A stretch of 15,951 nucleotides of DNA, from the NCBI GenBank assembly GCA_949093475.1, contig CARXAY010000008.1, positions 1 to 15,951 on the forward strand, in the 5' to 3' direction. Position numbers and translations under genes: made by a program. The DNA comes from an uncultured Oscillospiraceae bacterium. Its GTDB lineage: Bacteria; Bacillota; Clostridia; Oscillospirales; Oscillospiraceae. Shown piece after piece: positions 9,857 to 14,974 of this stretch. Under the pieces are notes generated by a model. The model was not told the DNA's origin. It did no database searches and worked only from the letters and a program-made list of their open reading frames with translations. Numbering within the stretch: the first letter of the stretch is position 1; each line of letters opens with the position of its first letter.

Positions 9857-9890
9857 GGCTTATGAGAACGGTGTTACGGGAGGGAACGGC

Positions 9891-10718
9891 ATGAAATTTT
9901 GGGTTGGCTTTCTGGCGCTGCTGCTGACGGCGGCGCTGGCGTTTCTGCTGCGCTACTACCGCCGCTGGCGGCGGGCGGATCGGGAGCTGAAAACCGTCGC
10001 AGAGGAGCTGGACGTTCAGCGCAGAGCCGCCGAGCAGGAGCAAAAGCGAAAAAAGGATCTGGTGGCCTTTCTGGCCCACGACCTGAAAACGCCCCTGACC
10101 TCTGTGGTGGGCTATCTGACCCTTCTACGGGACAAGCCCAGCCTCTATCCCGCCGAACGGGAACGCTACACCGCAGTGGCGCTGGAAAAAGCCCAGCGGC
10201 TGGAGGAGCTTCTGGGAGAATTTTTCGACATCTCCCGCATGGAGCTGCATCAGGACGAAGGGCGGCGGGACGCCGTCCAGCTCACCCTCCTTCTGGAGCA
10301 GATCACTGACGAATTCTACCCCCTTTTGGGGGACAAGGGCCTGAGGTTAGAGGCGGACATCGCCCCCGGCCTTGTCACCGTGGGGGACGCGGACAAGCTG
10401 GCCCGGGTGTTTGACAACGTGCTGCGAAACGCCGTGAGCTACTCCCATGAGGGGGGCGCGATCCGCCTGTCCGCCGATTTGGAGGAGGGGAGCGTGCATA
10501 TCCGCATTGCCAACCGGGGACTGGGGATTCCGGAAAAGGAGCTGTCCAACATTTTCGACCGCTTTTACCGTCTGGACGCCGCCCGCTCCACCCGCACCGG
10601 CGGCGCGGGGCTGGGTCTGGCCATCGCCAAGGAGATCGTGGACGACCACGGCGGTTCGATTGCCGCGGAAAGCAACGGGGCGGACACGGTGTTTCATATC
10701 GTGCTTCCGGCCCTCTGA
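9891..10718 (+). CDS. VanS-like sensor histidine kinase with a single membrane segment
   Basis: 275 residues. One hydrophobic segment (about 4-21) is followed by a basic stretch and a short helical linker. The H box FLAHDLKTPLTSVVGYL has His63 as the likely phosphorylated residue. The HATPase region has an N box (DNVLRNAVSYS, 176-186), NRGLGIP (208-214, with Asn where Asp is usual), an F box (IFDRFYRLDAARS) and a G2 box (GGAGLGLAIAKEI). The ARVF(D/N)N, TDEFYP and FYRLDAARS segments closely resemble VanS of the vancomycin-resistance regulators. VanS normally has two membrane helices and about 380 residues; here the extracytoplasmic loop and HAMP-like part are absent. The start is fixed by GGGAGGG at 9878-9884; a GTG at 9849 lies in the terminator stem. 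No response regulator and no vanHAX-type genes are adjacent, so neither the target nor glycopeptide resistance can be inferred. Confidence 0.88.
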   Translation: MKFWVGFLALLLTAALAFLLRYYRRWRRADRELKTVAEELDVQRRAAEQEQKRKKDLVAFLAHDLKTPLTSVVGYLTLLRDKPSLYPAERERYTAVALEKAQRLEELLGEFFDISRMELHQDEGRRDAVQLTLLLEQITDEFYPLLGDKGLRLEADIAPGLVTVGDADKLARVFDNVLRNAVSYSHEGGAIRLSADLEEGSVHIRIANRGLGIPEKELSNIFDRFYRLDAARSTRTGGAGLGLAIAKEIVDDHGGSIAAESNGADTVFHIVLPAL

Positions 10719-10754
10719 CAAGAAATTTTGGGAAATTGGTCGAAAAGCCTTGCG

Positions 10755-10785
10755 GAAATGTTACAGGAATGTTACAATGTAAAAT
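10755..10785 (+). promoter_or_regulatory. Promoter with 11-bp direct repeats (OmpR/PhoB-family operator-like) for the nucleotidase
   Basis: GAAATGTTACA (10755-10765) and GGAATGTTACA (10766-10776) are head-to-tail 11-mers matching at 10 of 11 positions, giving GTTACA twice at one helical turn. TAAAAT at 10780-10785 is a good -10, placing the repeats over the -35 position as is usual for activators of this class. An overlapping alternative is TTGCGG at 10750 with TACAAT at 10773. The gap from 10719 to 10831 also holds a weak 5-bp hairpin followed by six T (about 10786-10807). The regulator is unknown; Pho-type control is inferred from the spacing and the downstream gene. Confidence 0.5.
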
Positions 10786-10831
10786 AAGCTCAAATGGGCT
10801 AATTTTTTGTGAAACGGAAAGGTGAACGAGC

Positions 10832-13027
10832 ATGAAAAAGATCCTGTCCCTGTTGCTGGCTGTGGCGATGCTCTTCTCTCTGGCCATCCCCGCGTTTGCG
10901 GAGGAAGCCGAGGAGGAGACCCCCGTCACCCCCTACACTGTCCCTGCGGACGTGGAGGGTAAGATCGTGATCCTGCACACCAACGACGTCCATGGCGCGG
11001 TGGAGAACTACGCCAAGGTCGCCACTTTGAAGAAGATGTTTGCTGACGCCGGCGCGGAGGTGCTGCTGGTGGATGCGGGCGACTTCTCTCAGGGCGAGAC
11101 CTACGTCAGCACCAGCCAAGGCGCGTCCGCCATTGAGCTGATGAATCTGGTGGGCTACGAGGTCGCCGCCCCCGGCAACCATGAGTTCGATTATGGCTAT
11201 GAGAACCTCAAGGAGCTGGAGAAGCTGGCCGAGTTCCCCATTTTGGCCGCCAACATCAAGTTTGACGGCAAGCTGGCCTTCGGTGACCACGTGGTCGTCG
11301 AAAAGGGCGGCAAGAAGATCGGCATCTTTGGTCTGGACACCCCTGAGACCGCGACCAAGGCCCACCCCGCCAAGATCAAGGGCGTGACCTTTGACGGCGG
11401 CGAGGAGCTGTACGCCGTGGCCAAGGCCGAGGTGGAAGCCCTCAAGGCCGAGAAGGTGGATCTGATCGTCTGCCTGTCCCATCTGGGCATCGACGACGAG
11501 TCCGCCGCCAATGGCAACCGCTCCATTGATATGCTGGCCAAGGTGGAGGGCATCGACCTCCTCATCGACGGCCACTCCCACTCCACGCTGGAGAAGATGA
11601 AGGAAGTCACCGACGGCACCGGCAAGGTGGGGGACACCGTGGTCACCTCCACCGGCACCAAGATCGCCAACGTGGGCGTGGTCATCATTGACGCCGACAA
11701 GAACATCACCACCGAGAACGTCCCCGTGGAAGCCATCACCGACACCGACGAGACCGTCGCTGAGTCCGCCAAGGCTGTGGTGGACGCGGTGAACGAGCTG
11801 TACGGTCAGGTGTTTGCCAAGAGCGAGGTCGCTTTGAACGGCGAGCGCGCCCCCGGCAACCGCACCGAGGAGACCAATCTGGGCGACCTGATCACCGACG
11901 CTATGGTCTGGCAGGTCACCAAGGACGGTGGTCTGGACGTGGACGATGACCACGTCGTCGCCATCACCAACGGCGGCGGCATCCGCGCCGCCATCGCCGC
12001 GGGGGACATCACCCGTCAGGACGTGAACAAGGTTCTGCCCTTCGGCAACACCGTCGCCACCATTTACGTCACCGGCACCGATCTGCTGGAGGCGCTGGAG
12101 GCTTCCACCTTCTGCACCCCCACCGCCGTGGGCGGCTTCCCGCAGGTTTCCGGCATCAACTTCACCATCGACACCGCCGCGACCTTTGATGCCGGCGAGA
12201 ACTATGAGGGCACGACCTATGCCCAGCCCAAGTCCATCGCCCGCGTCACCATCAACAGCGTGAACGGCAAGGACTTTGACGCCAACGCCAAATACGCCGT
12301 TATCACCAACGACTTCGTGGCCGCCGGCGGCGATACTTACTACGTCTTTAAGAACAAGAACATCGTGGACACCGGTGTGCCTCTGGACGAGGCCCTGATG
12401 GCCTTCATTACTGAGAAGCTGGACGGCGTCGTGGGCGAGACCTATGCCGCGCCGCAGGGCCGCATCACCGCCAAGTATGTGGGTCTGGACGCCGGCAAGT
12501 GGTACACCGCCGCCGCCAAGAATGTGATCGACAAGGGCCTGATGAGTTCCACGGGCAACGGCTTTGACGCCGACGCCACCGTGACCCGCGGCACGATGGT
12601 TCAGGTTCTCTACAACATGGAGGGCAAGCCCGAGGTCAACAATAAGATGGCTACCTTCCCCGACGCGCAGGGCAAGTGGTATGAGAACGCTGTCCGCTGG
12701 GCCGAGCAGGTGGGCATCACCCAAGGCAACGGCGCAGGCGCGTTCAACGGCGAGGCCGTTGTCACCCGTGCCGAGCTGGTCGTTTTCCTGAACCGCTACG
12801 CCGAGGTGAAGGGCAACACCGTCACCGCAGAGGTCAACCTTCTGGATTACGCCGACGGCGAGAACCTCACCGAGTGGAGCATCCCCGCCTTTGAGTGGGC
12901 CGTGGGCGCCAAGGTCATTGCCGGCAAGGCGGACAACCGTCTTGCCCCCGGTGAGACCGCGACCCGCGCCGAGCTGGCCCAGATCCTCACCAACTACACC
13001 GATTTTTTCGCCCCCGCCGCTCAGTAA
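10832..13027 (+). CDS. Exported 5'-nucleotidase (UshA family) with three C-terminal SLH domains
   Basis: 731 residues in the zero frame. The signal peptide ends at AFA (residue 23). The metallophosphatase domain (about 45-270) carries the dinuclear metal motifs: HTNDVHG (D52, H54), DAGDFSQG (D84), GNHEFDYG (N116, H117), LSH (H217) and GHSHS (H248, H250). The 5'-nucleotidase C-terminal domain (about 325-510) has GNRTEETNLGDLITDA, NGGGIRAAI, LPFGNT and NDFVAAGGDTYYVF. Three SLH repeats follow (about 553-600, 607-660, 670-722), so the enzyme should sit on the wall outside the membrane and hydrolyse nucleotides or nucleotide sugars to supply phosphate and nucleosides. The start has AAAGGTGA about 7 bases upstream. 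The zero frame stops at 13025, but a -1 shift at 13003-13009 would extend the protein into the next domain. Exact substrate is not deducible. Confidence 0.92.
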   Translation: MKKILSLLLAVAMLFSLAIPAFAEEAEEETPVTPYTVPADVEGKIVILHTNDVHGAVENYAKVATLKKMFADAGAEVLLVDAGDFSQGETYVSTSQGASAIELMNLVGYEVAAPGNHEFDYGYENLKELEKLAEFPILAANIKFDGKLAFGDHVVVEKGGKKIGIFGLDTPETATKAHPAKIKGVTFDGGEELYAVAKAEVEALKAEKVDLIVCLSHLGIDDESAANGNRSIDMLAKVEGIDLLIDGHSHSTLEKMKEVTDGTGKVGDTVVTSTGTKIANVGVVIIDADKNITTENVPVEAITDTDETVAESAKAVVDAVNELYGQVFAKSEVALNGERAPGNRTEETNLGDLITDAMVWQVTKDGGLDVDDDHVVAITNGGGIRAAIAAGDITRQDVNKVLPFGNTVATIYVTGTDLLEALEASTFCTPTAVGGFPQVSGINFTIDTAATFDAGENYEGTTYAQPKSIARVTINSVNGKDFDANAKYAVITNDFVAAGGDTYYVFKNKNIVDTGVPLDEALMAFITEKLDGVVGETYAAPQGRITAKYVGLDAGKWYTAAAKNVIDKGLMSSTGNGFDADATVTRGTMVQVLYNMEGKPEVNNKMATFPDAQGKWYENAVRWAEQVGITQGNGAGAFNGEAVVTRAELVVFLNRYAEVKGNTVTAEVNLLDYADGENLTEWSIPAFEWAVGAKVIAGKADNRLAPGETATRAELAQILTNYTDFFAPAAQ

Positions 13028-13041
13028 GCGACCCGGAGCGG
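13003..13041 (+). other. Candidate -1 frameshift site: T TTT TTC heptamer, 7-base spacer, 6-bp stem
   Basis: The zero frame reads GAT TTT TTC, giving the canonical X XXY YYZ heptamer at 13003-13009. Slippage back by one base enters exactly the frame of the phosphatase-like domain. After a 7-base spacer, CCGCTC (13017-13022) can pair with GAGCGG (13036-13041); the zero-frame stop (13025-13027) lies in the 13-base loop. The stem is short and such pairings are common in GC-rich DNA. An alternative is a one-base loss in the T6 run, as mutation or assembly error. Confidence 0.45.
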
Positions 13042-13713
13042 GCCAACTACCCCTCTGACGCGGCCTACGCCAACTTCCGGGAAGTCACCGCCGGGGGCAT
13101 TGCCCCCGGGGTGCTCTACCGTTCCTCCAGCCCCATCGACCCCAGTCAGGGAGAACGCCGCTTTGCGGCGGACGACCTGCTCTGGGAGGCCGGAGTGGTG
13201 ACGGCGGTGAACACCTCGGACTGCCGCCTTCGCTTTCGGAACTTCAAGGGCTACCGCGACACCCACTACGCCGCCTTGGGGGAGAGGAATCAAGTGGCGC
13301 TGAACATGGGCCATGACTATCCCTCCGACGGCTTTTTGGAGGATATGTATAACGGTCTGGACTTCCTCTCCGAACGCCCCGGCCCGTACCTGATCCACGG
13401 GACTCAGGGCGTAGAGCGCACAGGCTATGTGTGCATGGTGCTGGAAGCGCTGATGGGGGCGTCCAAGGAGGAGCTGTTGGAGGATTATCTGCGCTCCTAC
13501 GAGGAATATTACCGTTTTGAGCCGGATACAGACGGCTGGAAGGCCGCGGAGCGGCAGGCGGTATCCAACCTCCTGACCTTTACTGGAGCGGCTGACGAGG
13601 CCTCTCTGGACGCGCTGGATCTGGCGCAGGCGACCCGCACCTACCTGCTGGAGCAGGTGGGGCTGAGCACCGAACAGGTTGAACGGATCGTCGCACACCT
13701 TTCAAACCCATAA
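13009..13713 (+). CDS. Tyrosine-phosphatase-like domain, -1 frame to the nucleotidase, catalytic Cys missing
   Basis: The frame is open from 12955 to the TAA at 13711. Recognisable family sequence starts about 13030 (SDPERANYPSD, NFREVTAGGIAPG, VLYRSSSPIDP), like secreted Y_phosphatase3-type proteins of Clostridia. Between the in-frame stop at 12952 and the GTG at 13111 there is no ATG, GTG, TTG or CTG. That GTG, the only conventional start (200 residues), falls inside conserved sequence, downstream of the NFR motif, and has no Shine-Dalgarno; an 8-bp hairpin abuts it. The P-loop reads HGTQGVERTG (13396-13425) where HCxxGxxRTG is expected: the nucleophile is Gly (GGG, 13399-13401) while His and Arg (13417) remain. 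Catalysis is therefore unlikely. The coordinates given assume translation by a -1 shift from the nucleotidase, yielding about 960 residues in total; a decaying remnant of a fusion gene is equally possible. Confidence 0.7.
   Translation, partial: RPRRSVSDPERANYPSDAAYANFREVTAGGIAPGVLYRSSSPIDPSQGERRFAADDLLWEAGVVTAVNTSDCRLRFRNFKGYRDTHYAALGERNQVALNMGHDYPSDGFLEDMYNGLDFLSERPGPYLIHGTQGVERTGYVCMVLEALMGASKEELLEDYLRSYEEYYRFEPDTDGWKAAERQAVSNLLTFTGAADEASLDALDLAQATRTYLLEQVGLSTEQVERIVAHLSNP
13091..13109 (+). other. Perfect 8-bp GC hairpin inside the phosphatase-like frame
   Basis: CCGGGGGC, loop ATT, GCCCCCGG. It encodes part of AGGIAPG and ends one base before the GTG at 13111, where a Shine-Dalgarno sequence would have to lie. 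It would hinder initiation at that GTG, supporting the view that the domain is not started there. There is no T tract, so it is not a terminator. Confidence 0.5.
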
Positions 13714-13751
13714 AGAGAGAGCCGTCACAGCGTGACGGCTCTCTCTCTTTT
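13714..13751 (+). terminator. Strong intrinsic terminator, probably bidirectional
   Basis: AGAGAGAGCCGTCAC (13714-13728), loop AGC, GTGACGGCTCTCTCT (13732-13746): a perfect 15-bp stem, then CTTTT on the plus strand. On the minus strand the stem is followed by a short T-containing tract. It begins right after the stop at 13713 and lies between convergent genes, so it likely serves both. Confidence 0.85.
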
Positions 13752-13760
13752 ACGTTTTGC

Positions 13761-14645
13761 TCAATCGTCCTCCTTGCGGACGTGGACGTGGTCGTTGATG
13801 TGATCCATGCAGTAGCAGTAGTACCCGTCGCATTTGGAGCAGTAACGGAACTCCATCTTGGGGTCGTCCGTGTCGGTCTTGCCGCACACGCTGCACTTGT
13901 GAAGGTAGCCCTTGGTCTCCTTCGCCTTTTTCTGGGCCGCCTTGAAGTCGATGGTCTGCTTGGAGTGCTGGTGCTTCGCGCGGCGCTTGCGGCGGGCGAC
14001 GGCGTCGGCAAAGTCGTTCCAGAAGAAGAGGAAGAAGTTGAAAATGGCCACCACGGGCAGGAGGGCAAACTGCCAAAGACCAAAACGCAGGTTGTTTAAG
14101 ATCTGCCAGACAAAGAGAACGGCGTCGATCCATGCCAGCCACTTCACCTTTACGGGGATGAAAAACATAAAGAGGACTTGCATATTAGGATAGAGGACGG
14201 CAAAGGCGAAGAACATGGACAGATTGACGTAGGCGATGGAGGAGACTCCAACGATCATTCCGTAAAGGATATTGAGCAGCACGCCGGTGAAGAAAAAGCA
14301 GTTGAATTTGGCCGTGCCCCACTCCCGCTCCAGCAGACTGCCGATCCAGTAGTAGAAGTATGCCGACAGGATGGTCATAAAGAAGGACGTGCCGGGGACG
14401 GTGATGTTCAAAATGCCGAAGTCCCCTGCGACGGGGACAACAATGAAGGTGAGCAGCCGCCAGATCTCTCCTTGAAGGATGGAGGGACGGAAAAAGAACA
14501 GAGCGGCGGAGAGGGGAAAGGCGCTGAAGTTGTCGATCAGGCCGATGGCCACGTTGGCTACGGCGATATACAGCATCAGGTTCGGAATTCCAAACTTGGG
14601 ATGGCGGAGCGCGAAACGGTCCAGCCATGCGTTGATCTTACGCAC
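13761..14645 (-). CDS. Rhomboid-like polytopic membrane protein with C-terminal zinc-ribbon tail
   Basis: 294 residues from a GTG at 14645, chosen because AAAGGAG (14660-14654) lies 8 bases upstream and the conserved body (HPKFGIPNLMLYI) begins at residue 15. The frame could open further upstream to 14888, but that would cross the promoter. Residues about 22-210 hold five to six hydrophobic segments with a rhomboid/Derlin-like look (IWRLLTFIVVP, NLSMFFAFAVLYPNMQVLFMFFIPVKVKWLAW). No GxSG serine motif or active-site His is visible, so it is probably a non-proteolytic rhomboid-fold protein. After a basic helix (219-247) comes CSVC, then FRYCSKC (C251, C254, C269, C272), with further C277, C279, H282, H286 and H288, suggesting one or two zinc sites. 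The gene is transcribed alone and convergently with the phosphatase-like region. Function is unknown; a chaperone or membrane quality-control role is conjecture. Confidence 0.75.
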   Translation of the reverse strand: MRKINAWLDRFALRHPKFGIPNLMLYIAVANVAIGLIDNFSAFPLSAALFFFRPSILQGEIWRLLTFIVVPVAGDFGILNITVPGTSFFMTILSAYFYYWIGSLLEREWGTAKFNCFFFTGVLLNILYGMIVGVSSIAYVNLSMFFAFAVLYPNMQVLFMFFIPVKVKWLAWIDAVLFVWQILNNLRFGLWQFALLPVVAIFNFFLFFWNDFADAVARRKRRAKHQHSKQTIDFKAAQKKAKETKGYLHKCSVCGKTDTDDPKMEFRYCSKCDGYYCYCMDHINDHVHVRKEDD

Positions 14646-14653
14646 AAGCAGTT

Positions 14654-14660
14654 CTCCTTT
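14654..14660 (-). promoter_or_regulatory. Ribosome binding site AAAGGAG
   Basis: On the minus strand AAAGGAG precedes the GTG at 14645 by 8 bases. It is the evidence for the shorter 294-residue start of the rhomboid-like gene. Confidence 0.75.
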
Positions 14661-14678
14661 CAGTGGGGTATCAAAATC

Positions 14679-14707
14679 ATTATAGCCCAACCCCCAAGGG
14701 AAGTCCA
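14679..14707 (-). promoter_or_regulatory. Sigma-A-type promoter for the rhomboid-like gene
   Basis: On the minus strand TGGACT (14707-14702, 4 of 6 matches to TTGACA), a 17-base spacer and a perfect TATAAT (14684-14679). Transcription would start near 14672, giving a leader of about 27 bases before the GTG at 14645. Confidence 0.65.
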
Positions 14708-14778
14708 CAAAAAATTGCGATATTTTCCCGGGGCGCAGCTCCTCCCTTGTTTTTCGCCAAGCACCCGCCAACTTGGGG

Positions 14779-14807
14779 TTGACATTTGCTCCGCAATAGG
14801 ATAGAAT
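14779..14807 (+). promoter_or_regulatory. Strong sigma-A promoter for metK
   Basis: Perfect TTGACA (14779-14784), exactly 17 bases, then TAGAAT (14802-14807, 5 of 6). Transcription from about 14814 would include the whole aptamer at 14827-14913. The rest of the intergenic stretch, 14708-14778, shows nothing further that I can identify. Confidence 0.85.
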
Positions 14808-14826
14808 ACCCTTCGACAACTGAATA

Positions 14827-14913
14827 CCCCTATCAAGAGTGGGCGAGAGAGTTAGCTCCGTGACCCCACACCAACCTGCGTTTCGCAAGGTGGTTCTGCT
14901 AACAGCGATAAGG
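14827..14913 (+). promoter_or_regulatory. SAM-I-clan riboswitch aptamer (S-box variant without P4)
   Basis: P1 is CCCCTATC (14827-14834) with GATAAGG (14907-14913), one C/A mismatch, followed by the S-box signature ATCAAGAG. P2a is GTGGG (14839-14843) with CCCAC (14865-14869). A kink-turn can form from GA at 14845-14846 and GA at 14862-14863. P2b is GAG/CTC. The P2 loop GTTAGC (14851-14856) is perfectly complementary to GCTAAC (14898-14903), the expected pseudoknot. P3 is CCTGCG/CGCAAGG around loop TTT. The P4 hairpin of classic SAM-I is missing: the strand goes from the pseudoknot straight to P1. This resembles the SAM-I/IV variant layout. Its position before metK and its switch confirm SAM sensing as the likely role. 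Confidence 0.8.
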
Positions 14914-14945
14914 AGGAAACGAACGCTCCTTATGGAGCGTTTTTT
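14908..14945 (+). terminator. Riboswitch expression platform: antiterminator and intrinsic terminator
   Basis: Terminator: AACGCTCC (14922-14929), loop TTAT, GGAGCGTT (14934-14941), with the T run at 14940-14945. Antiterminator: ATAAGGAG (14908-14915), which is the 3' strand of P1 extended, is a perfect 8-base complement of CTCCTTAT (14926-14933). With SAM bound, P1 holds its 3' strand and the terminator forms; without SAM, the alternative pairing disrupts the terminator and metK is transcribed. Confidence 0.88.
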
Positions 14946-14974
14946 GTTTCCCCAAAACAGAAAGGAAATGAAAC

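Noticed and set aside
9813..9891. Possible stop-codon read-through joining the small SLH protein to the in-frame kinase
   Set aside because: The TGA at 9813 and the kinase ATG share a frame, but a perfect 12-bp hairpin lies between them, and the kinase has its own Shine-Dalgarno and a membrane segment just after its ATG.
10786..10807. Intrinsic terminator after the kinase gene
   Set aside because: AGCTC/GGGCT gives only a 5-bp stem with one G-T pair before the six T, and it overlaps the predicted transcription start of the nucleotidase; too weak to call on its own.
10799..12724. 641-codon open frame on the minus strand opposite the 5'-nucleotidase
   Set aside because: The plus strand carries clear UshA motifs; the minus translation is Gly/Val/His-rich shadow sequence.
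14178..14804. 208-codon plus-strand frame opposite the rhomboid-like gene
   Set aside because: It is hydrophilic shadow sequence with no domain. The minus frame has membrane segments, a zinc-ribbon tail, an RBS and a promoter.
14646..14888. N-terminal extension of the rhomboid-like protein to an upstream start at 14888
   Set aside because: It would translate across the TATAAT promoter and the metK regulatory region on the opposite strand. The extension has no domain, while the GTG at 14645 has AAAGGAG at proper spacing.
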